NCBI RefSeq assembly: GCF_003288815.1 | Contig: NZ_NHYM01000001.1 | Span: 62,001 to 126,000 of the forward strand | DNA: 64,000 nucleotides | Origin: Helicobacter sp. 16-1353 | GTDB lineage: Bacteria; Campylobacterota; Campylobacteria; Campylobacterales; Helicobacteraceae | Direction of reading: 5' to 3' | Shown here: positions 1 to 9,909 of the stretch, piece by piece | How positions within the stretch are numbered: position 1 is the first letter of the stretch | Layout of the letters: every line of letters begins with the position of its first letter | Made by a program: the position numbers and the translations under genes | Notes under the pieces: generated by a model | What the model was told of the DNA's origin: nothing | Seen by the model: only the letters and a program-made list of their open reading frames with translations | Database searches by the model: none

Positions 1-1
1 A

Positions 2-1032
<1,031 letters not shown>

Positions 1033-1034
1033 AA

Positions 1035-1718
1035 ATGGAAGATTATTTAGTAACAATAACAAATGATTTAAAAGATAATAATAAAAAACTACAATATGAA
1101 AATGAAGCCCTAAAACAAGAGATTTTAAAGCTAAAAGAGCATATAAAAGTGCTTGAAAATAGTGATTATATAAATGAGCTAGAATCTAATGTAGATTCCC
1201 TAAAAACTATGCTAAAAAATGAGCGAGATTCTCAAAAAAAACTAAGAGATGATGTGAATATGCTAAGCCAAAGATTAGATGAGTTTTTGGCACTTTTTTC
1301 TACATATATCAATGATAATGAAGACAATGATATTTATGATATTAACGACGATAAAAGCCTACTATTTGGGATAAATATAGATTCTGGGTTTATCCAAAAT
1401 GCAACTATTAAATCTATCAAAAATTATCTCTCAATTCTAAAATGTAACAATATCCAAACCTTTACAATCAATGATTTTTCGACTAATAAAAAAAGTGATA
1501 TTATCTTGATTGGCGAAGTTTTTGCGGATTATATACGATTATCCAATCTCGCAAATGATATAAATATCTATGGATTAGTTGAGATGTCAATGCCTAATAT
1601 TTTTGAGCAAAACGCCATATCTATAAAATTTTATGGCAATAAAAATATTGAAGAAGATTTTATAAAGTTTAAAAAAATATACTCAAGGGAATTAAATCTA
1701 AAAGATAGTATTTTATAA
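1035..1718 (+). CDS. Hypothetical coiled-coil protein downstream of pdxA
   Basis: 227 residues that I do not recognise. Residues about 10-90 are a charged heptad-like coiled coil rich in Leu, Glu and Lys (NDLKDNNKKLQYENEALKQE and following). An acidic Asn/Asp linker around 95-105 leads into a compact C-terminal domain of about 120 residues with alternating short strands and helices. There is no signal peptide or membrane segment, so it is probably cytoplasmic. It starts 2 bp after the pdxA stop and is almost certainly cotranscribed with pdxJ-pdxA. No catalytic motif is evident, and a B6-related function cannot be inferred from position alone. Confidence 0.8.
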   Translation: MEDYLVTITNDLKDNNKKLQYENEALKQEILKLKEHIKVLENSDYINELESNVDSLKTMLKNERDSQKKLRDDVNMLSQRLDEFLALFSTYINDNEDNDIYDINDDKSLLFGINIDSGFIQNATIKSIKNYLSILKCNNIQTFTINDFSTNKKSDIILIGEVFADYIRLSNLANDINIYGLVEMSMPNIFEQNAISIKFYGNKNIEEDFIKFKKIYSRELNLKDSIL

Positions 1719-1730
1719 ATTCAATTTTTA

Positions 1731-1820
1731 AAGCCAAACTTTTTTATTTAGAATCTTAAAAATCCCAAAGCAATGGATTTAAAGACTATCATTTATTGAA
1801 ATTATTAAAAAATTTGGCTT
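1731..1820. repeat. Long-loop inverted repeat between convergent genes
   Basis: Arms of 17 nt at 1731-1747 (AAGCCAAACTTTTTTAT) and 1804-1820 (ATTAAAAAATTTGGCTT) are complementary with two mismatches. They lie between the coiled-coil gene on + and the LpoB-like gene on -. The loop of more than 50 nt makes a classical terminator unlikely; it could be a processing or bidirectional termination structure. Confidence 0.35.
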
Positions 1821-1873
1821 ATGGATAATCCTAGCATTTCTAATAAAGCTATTACATCGCCTAAATCTTGGAT

Positions 1874-1911
1874 TAAAAATTAGCTAGAAAATCCTTAAGA
1901 TTCTAGGCTAA
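1874..1911 (-). terminator. Putative terminator of the LpoB-like gene
   Basis: Read on the minus strand, just beyond the TGA of the LpoB-like gene, the sequence forms an imperfect stem (TTAGCCTAGAATC against GATTTTCTAGCTAA, loop TTAAG) followed by TTTTTAAT. The stem has bulges, so this is a tentative intrinsic terminator. Confidence 0.45.
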
Positions 1912-2526
1912 TCACCAAGCCACACTTTTATTACTCCCTATTTTTATAATATTCACCTCATCGTCCCACAGCACAAGCCCACTTTTAAGGTCAACTAAGG
2001 TTAGTAAAAAATAATAATCAATTCGCTGTTGTGATGATGATAATTTTGTATTTTTTTGGATTATTTTGCCTGATAGCGATAATTCCGGAGCGATTAATTC
2101 ACCTTTCTCTATTGTTGTGTATTGATTAAATTCATCATCATTTCTTGCATCTCGTGCAGAATCTATCATAGCATCTTTACTTCCACCACTACCACTAATA
2201 GCTAGGGTTAAGATATATTTTCCGCTATTTCGCATATCCCTTGTAACTTTTCTAGTAAGTTGCTCTGTATCAATCATCTGCATTGTGTCATTTACCACAT
2301 CAGAAATAGCCAAAACCTTTGGACGCGTATCACTAATCTTTTTAGTATAGTTACTTGAAAGCAGCGATTTAACACTTTGCTCCGCGGCATTTGCAATATC
2401 GTGATAGTCAAGTCCAGTTGTTGTATATTCCTTAGAATCTTCTAGTGCGACATATTCCGTTTTTGACGAGCAAGCTACAAATATCATTCCTATAAATATT
2501 AAAACAACAAGCCATATATTTTTCAT
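1912..2526 (-). CDS. LpoB-like penicillin-binding-protein activator lipoprotein
   Basis: 204 residues. The N-terminus MKNIWLVVLIFIGMIFVACS is a lipoprotein signal with lipobox FVAC and lipidated Cys about residue 19. The rest resembles the LpoB / COG3417 family: ANAAEQSVKSLLSS, PKVLAISDVVNDTMQMIDTE and a C-terminal YYFLLTLVDLKSGLVLWDDE, which is the typical ending. In Enterobacteria LpoB is an outer-membrane lipoprotein that stimulates PBP1b; here the role is inferred from the family. Its start overlaps the stop of the upstream lipoprotein gene by 4 bp, so the two are translationally coupled. Confidence 0.8.
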   Translation of the reverse strand: MKNIWLVVLIFIGMIFVACSSKTEYVALEDSKEYTTTGLDYHDIANAAEQSVKSLLSSNYTKKISDTRPKVLAISDVVNDTMQMIDTEQLTRKVTRDMRNSGKYILTLAISGSGGSKDAMIDSARDARNDDEFNQYTTIEKGELIAPELSLSGKIIQKNTKLSSSQQRIDYYFLLTLVDLKSGLVLWDDEVNIIKIGSNKSVAW

Positions 2527-3917
2527 TTATTTTCTCCTATGCTATGAGTTAAACTGCTTATTATACCATTTTGCAATACCCTAAGATAAATTATATTGTC
2601 TTTGTTTAGACATAATGTTGTGCATTTCTCATCAATGGTAAAATGATATAACATTTTTTTATCACCAAATATATAAAAAACATCATTTGCATTCTTAATC
2701 CTTATAGCTATAAATCTTAGTGGCAGAATCCTAGCATTTCTAATATCAGCATTAGTGCTTGTAGCACTAAATATAGCTCCAGCAAATCCACCAAGAAAGC
2801 CAAATTGCTCACTTAGAAAATATTGCAAATATGCCTTATAAGATGCTGAAATAATGGATTTTGCAATAATATAAGGTAATTCAATATTAAATTCATTTGC
2901 AACTAACGCTTCCATATTTGCCAACTCAAATCCATTAAATACAGATTCTACATTATTAATACTCGTGCTTATGGAATATCTATTATTATAGGATTTACCA
3001 GAATCTAGATTCGGCAAAGCAATACCAAAATAAAAGACATTTGAATTAAGCAAATACAAAGGAACATCAAATCTTATCTCATATTTTTTAGGACTTCGCC
3101 CATCTTCAATGATAATCCAAGTATAAAAATCCTTATTTCTTTTTGACTTTCTTTTCTCTAAAATATCCAAATCAAGCAGAATCTCATCTTTTGTGCTAAT
3201 GGCGTAAGATTCCTTTAATAAATCATTTGCCTTATTAAAATCATTTTGTGTTAAAAAAAAGATTCCAGAAAGATAGCTTACAATAGGATTCACAAAACCA
3301 TCATAAGCTCTAAATTTATCAAGATTCCTATATTTTTGGGCGTATATAGAATTCATTGAATTATATGCTTGTTCTCTATTTGCTTCCCTCATTTCTTGGC
3401 TATAAGTAGTAGTGCTATCCTCTATGGCATTTTTTACTTGATTTATTCGCTCAGCAAAAAAATCTTTTGAACGCCTTTGTCTGTCGTTTGCACGATTAAA
3501 TTCGACCCTAGAAGTCGCATAATCTCCGCTCATCATTGCATTTAACGCTTTGTAATAATTTATAAAAACAGCCTCATATAGATTTCCATAATATTCAAAC
3601 ATTGCTTCACTAACTAAAATAGAAGCAATGGTTTTAAATCCACTTGTAAGAAAAATTTCCTCTCTATGTGCTTCAAAAAAAGTTTCTGAAATATTAAAAT
3701 ACTCCATACTTGCTTTAAAATCGCCTATTTGATAAGCTAGGATTCCACTTTGAAAAGCCCAAAGAAAATCATCTTTAGCGTATTTTTTTACATAATTATA
3801 AGAATCTTTTAGATTTTCATTTTTATAATACAAATCATCTAACCTCTCCACATCTCCCATCGATGAACAAGCATTAAAAAAAATAAGCATAAAAAGTAAC
3901 AAGCTAGTTTTATACAA
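2523..3917 (-). CDS. TPR-like lipoprotein, COG3014-type partner of LpoB-like protein
   Basis: 464 residues with a lipoprotein signal (MYKTSLLLFMLIFFNACSS, lipobox FNAC). The first 250 residues are helical, with repeat-like segments such as WAFQSGILAYQIGDFKASME and YYKALNAMMSGDYATSRVE, typical of TPR-like solenoids. The C-terminal part is strand-rich with a hydrophobic Gly/Ala stretch (GFLGGFAGAIFSATS). In other Gram-negative bacteria COG3014 proteins sit beside LpoB-like COG3417 proteins, as here. Function is probably cell-envelope or peptidoglycan related, based on context only. The gene is divergent from rplI. Confidence 0.75.
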   Translation of the reverse strand: MYKTSLLLFMLIFFNACSSMGDVERLDDLYYKNENLKDSYNYVKKYAKDDFLWAFQSGILAYQIGDFKASMEYFNISETFFEAHREEIFLTSGFKTIASILVSEAMFEYYGNLYEAVFINYYKALNAMMSGDYATSRVEFNRANDRQRRSKDFFAERINQVKNAIEDSTTTYSQEMREANREQAYNSMNSIYAQKYRNLDKFRAYDGFVNPIVSYLSGIFFLTQNDFNKANDLLKESYAISTKDEILLDLDILEKRKSKRNKDFYTWIIIEDGRSPKKYEIRFDVPLYLLNSNVFYFGIALPNLDSGKSYNNRYSISTSINNVESVFNGFELANMEALVANEFNIELPYIIAKSIISASYKAYLQYFLSEQFGFLGGFAGAIFSATSTNADIRNARILPLRFIAIRIKNANDVFYIFGDKKMLYHFTIDEKCTTLCLNKDNIIYLRVLQNGIISSLTHSIGENK

Positions 3918-3976
3918 AGTTTCTGCCTTTATAGTGTAACCTTTAGATAAATTCGCAATATTTATATTATTTTTGA

Positions 3977-3982
3977 TAAAAT
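3977..3982 (+). promoter_or_regulatory. Candidate -10 box for rplI operon
   Basis: TAAAAT, in the context TTTGATAAAATCC, fits the epsilonproteobacterial TANAAT -10 element and lies 48 nt upstream of the rplI ATG, in the divergent spacer with the lipoprotein pair. No clear -35 is expected in this group. Confidence 0.45.
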
Positions 3983-4029
3983 CCTACACAATTATAATAT
4001 CAATATTTAGACAAAAATCAAGGAAAAAT

Positions 4030-4476
4030 ATGAAAGTTTTATTATTAAAAGAAGTAAAATCTGTAGGTAAGGCTGGAGAAATTTGTGAGGTAAAAGATGG
4101 ATATGGTAGGAATTTTTTAATAGCAAAAGGTTTTGCTCAAATTGCCACAAATGAAACAATAAATAGATACAAAAGCCAAGAGAAAAAGCGTAAAGAGGAA
4201 GAAGCAAAGCTAGTAGAGGAATTAAATAGCTTGGCTGAGAAATTGCAAAATATTACACTAAAAATCACCAAAAAAGTCGGTGCAAACGGCTCATTATACG
4301 GAGCAATAACAAAAGAGGAAATCGCACAAGCCTTTAAAGATTCACATAATATTGACATAGACAAAAAAGCACTAGATTTAAAAAATCCAATTAAAAGCAC
4401 AGGTGTTTATGAGATTGATTTAAAATTAGGCTTTGGAATCCACGCAAAATGCAAAGTGGATATAGAAGCACAATAA
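4030..4476 (+). CDS. rplI: 50S ribosomal protein L9
   Basis: L9 binds 23S rRNA in the large subunit. The N-terminal signature is complete: [20 protein letters not shown] then [12 protein letters not shown], followed by a long helix (about 45-75) and the C-terminal domain. Although the frame is open from 3973, ATG 4030 is chosen because it gives the canonical N-terminus [10 protein letters not shown], the usual length of 148 residues, and a purine-rich AAGGAAAA just upstream. It is followed 30 bp later by hslV, a linkage also seen in other Helicobacter and Campylobacter relatives. Confidence 0.96.
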   Translation: MKVLLLKEVKSVGKAGEICEVKDGYGRNFLIAKGFAQIATNETINRYKSQEKKRKEEEAKLVEELNSLAEKLQNITLKITKKVGANGSLYGAITKEEIAQAFKDSHNIDIDKKALDLKNPIKSTGVYEIDLKLGFGIHAKCKVDIEAQ

Positions 4477-4506
4477 ATTAATTTTAAGGAATGCAAAAGG
4501 AATTAG

Positions 4507-5052
4507 ATGTTTGAAGCGACGACCATACTTGCCTATAAGGGCGAGAATAAATCAGTGATTGGCGGAGATGGGCAAGTAACCTTTGGAAACTGCATTTTAA
4601 AGGGCAATGCCACGAAGATTCGCCTACTTTATAATGGCAAGATTTTAAGCGGATTTGCTGGAAGCACGGCGGACGCCTTTAGTCTCTTTGATATGTTTGA
4701 GAAAATCTTGGAGAATAAAAAGGGCGACTTGGAGCGAAGCGTAGTTGATTTCAGCAAGGAATGGCGGAGAGATAAATATCTACGGAAGCTAGAGGCGATG
4801 ATGATAGTTTTAGATAGAAATAAAATCTATATTCTAAGTGGCTCAGGCGATGTGGTAGAGCCAGAAGATGGGAAAATCGCTGCAATTGGCAGTGGTGGGA
4901 ACTACGCACTATCTGCTGCTAGGGCATTAGATAGATTTAGCGAAAAACTTGGCAAAATCGATGAATCTAGCTTGGTTGAAGAATCCCTAAAAATCGCAGG
5001 TGAAATCTGCATTTACACAAACACAAATATAAAATTATTGGAGCTTAAATAG
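4507..5052 (+). CDS. hslV: ATP-dependent protease subunit HslV
   Basis: HslV (ClpQ) is the proteolytic dodecamer of the HslUV protease. The sequence shows the N-terminal threonine pair in [43 protein letters not shown] and [18 protein letters not shown]. As in other epsilonproteobacteria, the catalytic Thr is preceded by MFEA rather than directly by Met, so a short propeptide must be removed. 181 residues is normal. AAAAGG lies 6 nt before the ATG. The stop overlaps the hslU GTG by one base. Confidence 0.96.
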   Translation: MFEATTILAYKGENKSVIGGDGQVTFGNCILKGNATKIRLLYNGKILSGFAGSTADAFSLFDMFEKILENKKGDLERSVVDFSKEWRRDKYLRKLEAMMIVLDRNKIYILSGSGDVVEPEDGKIAAIGSGGNYALSAARALDRFSEKLGKIDESSLVEESLKIAGEICIYTNTNIKLLELK

Positions 5053-6356
5053 TGAGTGATAATAAAACACCAAAGGAAATTGTAGAGTATTTGGACGAAT
5101 ATATAATCGGGCAGGAAAAGGCAAAAAAGGCGATTGCAATCGCACTTCGTAACCGCCACAGGCGAATGCAACTCCCAAAAGAAATCCAAGAGGAAATCGT
5201 GCCGAAAAATATCCTAATGATTGGAAATACCGGTGTGGGGAAAACAGAGATTTCACGGCGAATGGCAAAGATTCTAGGGCTACCATTTATCAAAGTTGAG
5301 GCGTCGAAATACACAGAGGTTGGATTCGTGGGGCGAGATGTGGAATCTATGGTTAGAGATTTAGTAAATGCTTCGATGAATCTTGTAAAAACCGAATATA
5401 GGGAAAAAAACGCCGATAAAATAGAATCCTACATCATTGATAAAATCACAAAAAGCCTAATCCCACCCCTCCCAAATACCGCAAATGAAACAAAAAAAGA
5501 GGAATATAAAATCTCCGCTGATAAGATGAAGCAAAAAGTCAAAGATGGCTTAGTGGATAATCTAGAAATTGAGATAGAAATCACAGAAGCCCCAATAAAT
5601 CCACTTCCAATACCAAATATCGGGATAATAGAATTATTACCAAAACAACAAAAAATGAAAAAAATAAAAACAAGCGTCAAAGAGGCAAAAGAGCTACTAA
5701 AAAATGAAGCGATAGAAAATATAACCAATATTGATGAAATCAAAACAGAAGCACTAAAAAAAGCCGAAGAAAGCGGGATTATTTTTATAGATGAGATTGA
5801 TAAAACAGCCACAGACCAAAGCACAAGCAAACAAAATCCAAATAAAGAGGGAGTGCAAAGGGATTTACTGCCGATTGTCGAGGGAAGTATCGTAGATACC
5901 AAATATGGCTCTATAAAAACAGATTATATTTTATTTATCGCAGCAGGGGCATTTGCCACGAGTAAACCAAGTGATTTAATCCCAGAGTTACAAGGTAGAT
6001 TCCCTATTAGAGTGGAATTGGATAGTTTAAGCGAAGATGATTTATATAAGATTCTAACCCAAACAAAAAATTCAATAATAAAACAATACACATTATTACT
6101 TGAAACCGAGGAAATAAAATTGGAATTCAGCGAAGAAGCACTTAGGGCAATTGCAAAATTTGCATTTATCGCCAATGAAAAAACCGAAGATATTGGAGCT
6201 AGACGACTTCACACGATTGTAGAAAAAGTGCTAGAGGATATTAGCTTTGAAGCACCGAATCTAAAAGGCAAAAATATATCTATCACTCAAAAAGAAATAG
6301 AAGAAAAATTAGATTCTATCGTTCAAAACGCTGATGTAACTAGATATATCCTATAA
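5052..6356 (+). CDS. hslU: HslUV protease ATPase subunit HslU
   Basis: HslU (ClpY) is the AAA+ unfoldase that feeds HslV. Walker A is GNTGVGKTEISRR near residue 57, followed by YTEVGFVGRDVESMVRDLV. The variable I-domain runs from about 110 to 235, Walker B is IIFIDEIDK, and sensor and C-terminal regions include IPELQGRFPIRVEL, EDIGARRLHTIVEKVLEDI and the C-terminal DVTRYIL needed to activate HslV. The start is GTG at 5052, overlapping the last base of the hslV stop. GC content and synonymous codon choice appear higher in the first 300 nt than in the I-domain part. Confidence 0.96.
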   Translation: MSDNKTPKEIVEYLDEYIIGQEKAKKAIAIALRNRHRRMQLPKEIQEEIVPKNILMIGNTGVGKTEISRRMAKILGLPFIKVEASKYTEVGFVGRDVESMVRDLVNASMNLVKTEYREKNADKIESYIIDKITKSLIPPLPNTANETKKEEYKISADKMKQKVKDGLVDNLEIEIEITEAPINPLPIPNIGIIELLPKQQKMKKIKTSVKEAKELLKNEAIENITNIDEIKTEALKKAEESGIIFIDEIDKTATDQSTSKQNPNKEGVQRDLLPIVEGSIVDTKYGSIKTDYILFIAAGAFATSKPSDLIPELQGRFPIRVELDSLSEDDLYKILTQTKNSIIKQYTLLLETEEIKLEFSEEALRAIAKFAFIANEKTEDIGARRLHTIVEKVLEDISFEAPNLKGKNISITQKEIEEKLDSIVQNADVTRYIL

Positions 6357-6364
6357 GACTAGAT

Positions 6365-7255
6365 ATGAGTAAAGCCGGATTTGTAGCAATCATAGGTCGC
6401 CCAAATGCTGGGAAAAGCACACTTCTAAACGCCCTAATAAATGAACAAATCGCCCTTGTCTCGCACAAGATAAACGCCACACGAAAGCGAATGAATATTA
6501 TCCTTATGCATAAAAATTCTCAAATTATTTTCATCGACACGCCCGGAATCCACAATAAAGAAAAAATGCTAAATCAATTTATGCTCCAAGAATCGCTCAA
6601 AGCAATTGATGATTGCGATTTGGTCGTATTTCTCTCCCCAATCACGGATAATTTAAGGTATTATGAGGAATTTTTGGAGCTAAATAAAAAATCCAAAAAT
6701 CCAAAAAAACATATTTTATTGCTAACCAAAATAGATTCCCTAAAAAATGATGAGATTCTAGAATCTATCGCAAAATACGAGGTTTTTAAGGACTTTTACC
6801 ACGCCCTAATCCCCATTTCTAGCACGAAAAATATTAATCTTGCGAATCTGCTTGATGAAGTTGTGAAATATCTCCCAAATTCGCCATATTTATACGATAC
6901 GGAGATTATTAGCGACCAAAATTTACGCGAGATTTATAAGGAAAAAATCAGGGAGAGCGTGTTTGAAAACATCAATAAGGAAATCCCCTACCAAAGCGAT
7001 GTGATTATTAATAAAATCGAGGAGAGCGAGGAGATTGATAGAATCTACGCCCAAATCATCGTGGAAAAAGAGAGCCAAAAGATAATAATTATTGGCAAAA
7101 ATGGCAATTCGATTAAAAATATCGGCATAAATGCAAGGAAAAAAATCGAGGATTTTAGCGGAAAAAGGGCGTTTCTAAAGCTAGAGGTAATCGTCAAAAA
7201 AGGCTGGAGTAAAAATAAAAAACTACTAAAAGAAATCGGCTATAATATAAATTAA
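6365..7255 (+). CDS. era: GTPase Era
   Basis: Era is a ribosome-assembly GTPase that binds the 3' end of 16S rRNA. G1 is GRPNAGKSTLLNAL, G3 DTPGIH and G4 LTKID; the C-terminal KH domain has IIIIGKNGNSIKNIGINARK and ends KGWSKNKKLLKEIGY. 296 residues is a normal length. It begins 9 bp after hslU and likely belongs to the rplI-hslVU-era transcription unit, an order known in Helicobacter and Campylobacter. Confidence 0.96.
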   Translation: MSKAGFVAIIGRPNAGKSTLLNALINEQIALVSHKINATRKRMNIILMHKNSQIIFIDTPGIHNKEKMLNQFMLQESLKAIDDCDLVVFLSPITDNLRYYEEFLELNKKSKNPKKHILLLTKIDSLKNDEILESIAKYEVFKDFYHALIPISSTKNINLANLLDEVVKYLPNSPYLYDTEIISDQNLREIYKEKIRESVFENINKEIPYQSDVIINKIEESEEIDRIYAQIIVEKESQKIIIIGKNGNSIKNIGINARKKIEDFSGKRAFLKLEVIVKKGWSKNKKLLKEIGYNIN

Positions 7256-7357
7256 AAAGTGAAGTTCTTTTTAGATTAAATCAATTAAACTAATCGTATA
7301 ATCTACTAGTAGATATTGTAAAAATGTCTATTTAAAACTACAAATACAAGGACAAGA

Positions 7358-8779
7358 ATGAAAAAAATCAAGATTAGCAATGTAAACACACTAGACACAA
7401 GAGTAGATGAAGGACGAAGAAAATCCCTGATTGGATTAAGTGCACTTGGAATCTTAGGAGCTAGTGCTACATTAAACGCACATTGGGGAATGGGAGCAGT
7501 AGAGCTAACCTCAAATGATACCAAAGATAGCACTATTTTAATTAAAAATGCCGTTGTTTTTGATGGATATAATCAAATGAAAGGCAATAATGATGTTTTA
7601 ATCAAAAACAATAAAATAGCCAAAATAGGACAGAATCTAGATTCTTCAAATGAAAAAAATGTAAAAGTAATCAATGCTAATGGCAAATTCCTAATGCCCG
7701 GACTTATAGACGCCCACTGGCATACGATGTTAGCTGCTGCTGGACTTGATGATTATAATCAACCAGATAATGGATTAGTAGTAACCAAAGCAGTCGCAGA
7801 GGCAGAAAATACAGTTCTTAGAGGTTTTACAACTGTTAGAGATATGGCGGGTGGCGTTTTTGGTATGAAAAAAGCATTTGATGATAAAGTTATACCCGGA
7901 CCTAGAATCTTCCCAAGTGGAGCGTTTGTATCACAAACTTCCGGACATGGCGATATGAGAGCGATTAATAATCCACCTTCCAAATTTGGTGGTGTTCCAT
8001 CAGTTTTTGAGCAAAATGGTGATTTTGTCCTTGCCGATGGTATAGATGATGTAACAACTGCTGTTAGATGGCAGTTAAAAAAAGGTGCTAGTCAAATAAA
8101 AATCGGCGGAGGCGGTGGAGTTATAAGTAAGTTTGACCCATTAGATTCGCTTCAATATACTACTGCTGAAATGAAAGCAGCTGTTAGTGCGGCATCGGAT
8201 TATGGCACTTATGTATGTGCACATTTATATTATGATAATGGCATAAATAGAGCCGTTGATGCAGGGATAATGTCTATTGAGCACGGACAATTTGCAAAAG
8301 TGGATACATTGAAAAAAATGGCAGACAAAGGCGTGTGGCTAAGCACTCAAGCATTTGAAACAAATAAATATTTTCCAAAGCCAGATAGCCCAAAGGGACT
8401 TGCACTTGATGGAGCGTGGAGAAAAACGGTTGAGAACGCACTAAAAGTAAAATGCAATATCGCATTTGGAACAGATATGCTATTTTCACCTTTTCAAGCT
8501 AGTGGGCAGAACTATATGCTTTATTTATTTTCGCAAATCTTGGGGAATCTTGATGCATTAAGATTGGCAACTTCCACAAATGCAAAATTACTTGAATTAT
8601 GCGGAGAGCGGAATCCTTACTATGGCTCAAATTTGGGCGTTATAAAAGAGGGAGCTTGGGCGGATTTAATCCTAGTAGATGGGAATCCAATCAATGATTT
8701 TAAGATTATTTATGATTATGATAATAGATTTGATGTAATTATAAAAGATGGTGCGATTATAAAAAACAAACTTGCTTAA
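7358..8779 (+). CDS. Tat-exported metal-dependent amidohydrolase
   Basis: 473 residues of the imidazolonepropionase/prolidase-like amidohydrolase superfamily. Metal ligands are recognisable: HxH in GLIDAHWHTM, a candidate carbamylated Lys in QIKIGGGGG, His in VCAHLYYD, His in SIEHGQF and Asp in FGTDMLF. The N-terminus EGRRKSLIGLSALGILGAS is a twin-arginine signal followed by a hydrophobic segment, so the folded enzyme is probably exported to the periplasm. Possible substrates are cyclic amides or X-Pro dipeptides; none can be assigned. AAGGAC lies 5 nt before the ATG. A stand-alone transcription unit is likely. Confidence 0.85.
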   Translation: MKKIKISNVNTLDTRVDEGRRKSLIGLSALGILGASATLNAHWGMGAVELTSNDTKDSTILIKNAVVFDGYNQMKGNNDVLIKNNKIAKIGQNLDSSNEKNVKVINANGKFLMPGLIDAHWHTMLAAAGLDDYNQPDNGLVVTKAVAEAENTVLRGFTTVRDMAGGVFGMKKAFDDKVIPGPRIFPSGAFVSQTSGHGDMRAINNPPSKFGGVPSVFEQNGDFVLADGIDDVTTAVRWQLKKGASQIKIGGGGGVISKFDPLDSLQYTTAEMKAAVSAASDYGTYVCAHLYYDNGINRAVDAGIMSIEHGQFAKVDTLKKMADKGVWLSTQAFETNKYFPKPDSPKGLALDGAWRKTVENALKVKCNIAFGTDMLFSPFQASGQNYMLYLFSQILGNLDALRLATSTNAKLLELCGERNPYYGSNLGVIKEGAWADLILVDGNPINDFKIIYDYDNRFDVIIKDGAIIKNKLA

Positions 8780-8839
8780 AATGAAAATGTTAAAAAATTA
8801 GTATAATACGAAATATTTAATAACGACGAAGGAAATATT

Positions 8840-9823
8840 TTGAAGTATTTTATTGGTTTTTTGTTGGTTATTGGGGTGAGTCTTAATGCAAGTAATGATA
8901 AATTGTATGAGATTGTAAGTGAATATAGAGAAAATGGGCTGGAATCTATAAAAAGCACTTTGGAAAAATCTCTGCTTGATAGGGAATATTGGGAAAGTGT
9001 GGTCGCCAAAAAAGATACGAAATTTGGCTATTATGAGAGTGTGAAATATATCTTTATCGCCTCAAAAAAGAATGCTTCCTTGCAACTTTTCGAGGTGGAT
9101 TCCAATAAATTATCCCAATTAAGCAAGGCAAATGCGATATTTGGGGAAAATCAAGGCGATAAAAAGATTCAAGGTGATTTGGCTACTCCAATTGGCGTTT
9201 ATGACCTAAATAAGCGTCTTAGTGGGCTAGACCAATATTATGGACCACTTGCTTTTAGCACCTCATATCCCAATCTCTATGATAGATTAAATAACAAAAC
9301 AGGCTATGGAATCTGGATTCACGGGCTTCCGCTAAATGGCGATAGGAGCGAGAAAAGCACGAGAGGTTGCATCGTCGTTGAGAATAATATCTTAGAGCAG
9401 TATGATAAAACTATAAATTTCAAGGATTCTATCCTTATCACAAGTATTGATAATCTAGCCGAAGTGCCAAAGAGTGCGATTGTGGATATATTGCAATCAT
9501 TGTTTATCTGGCGTGATGCGTGGATAAATAATGATTTGGATTTATATCTATCTTTTTATGATGATAGTTTTACACGATTTGATAGAATGAAAATTGATGC
9601 ATTTAAAGACTACAAAAGACGAATCTTTGGCAAAGAAGAGCGAAAAACTATCGAATTTAGCGAGATTAATATCGCTCCATATCCAAATATGGAAAATCAA
9701 AATATGTTTAGAATTACCTTTTTTGAGGATTATAAAGCAGATGGTGGATATAAGTTTAAGGGCATAAAAGAGCTATATGTGCTACTAAAAAATAATAAGA
9801 TGAGTATAATCGTGGAGCGATAA
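8840..9823 (+). CDS. YkuD-family peptidoglycan peptidase, Csd6-like
   Basis: 327 residues with a signal peptide (MKYFIGFLLVIGVSLNA). The YkuD catalytic motif is complete: HGLPLNGDR, then STRGCIVV, giving the His and Cys of L,D-transpeptidase/carboxypeptidase enzymes. Overall length, N-terminal helical region and C-terminal NTF2-like domain (WRDAWINNDLDLYLSFYDDSF) match H. pylori Csd6, an L,D-carboxypeptidase that trims tetrapeptides and affects helical shape and flagellin glycosylation. The same role here is inferred. The start is TTG at 8840, with AAGGAA about 6 nt upstream. Confidence 0.85.
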   Translation: MKYFIGFLLVIGVSLNASNDKLYEIVSEYRENGLESIKSTLEKSLLDREYWESVVAKKDTKFGYYESVKYIFIASKKNASLQLFEVDSNKLSQLSKANAIFGENQGDKKIQGDLATPIGVYDLNKRLSGLDQYYGPLAFSTSYPNLYDRLNNKTGYGIWIHGLPLNGDRSEKSTRGCIVVENNILEQYDKTINFKDSILITSIDNLAEVPKSAIVDILQSLFIWRDAWINNDLDLYLSFYDDSFTRFDRMKIDAFKDYKRRIFGKEERKTIEFSEINIAPYPNMENQNMFRITFFEDYKADGGYKFKGIKELYVLLKNNKMSIIVER

Positions 9824-9852
9824 TCTATAAAAATAGATAATCGCTTTATTTT
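9817..9852 (+). terminator. Intrinsic terminator after the Csd6-like gene
   Basis: GCGATAATCTAT pairs with ATAGATAATCGC (one mismatch) around an AAAA loop and is followed by TTTATTTTAT. The stem begins inside the last codons and the stop codon. It sits between convergent genes. Confidence 0.7.
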
Positions 9853-9909
9853 ATAAAATCCATTATTATAATAGATTTTATTAGATTCCAATCAAAACTA
9901 TATTAGATA

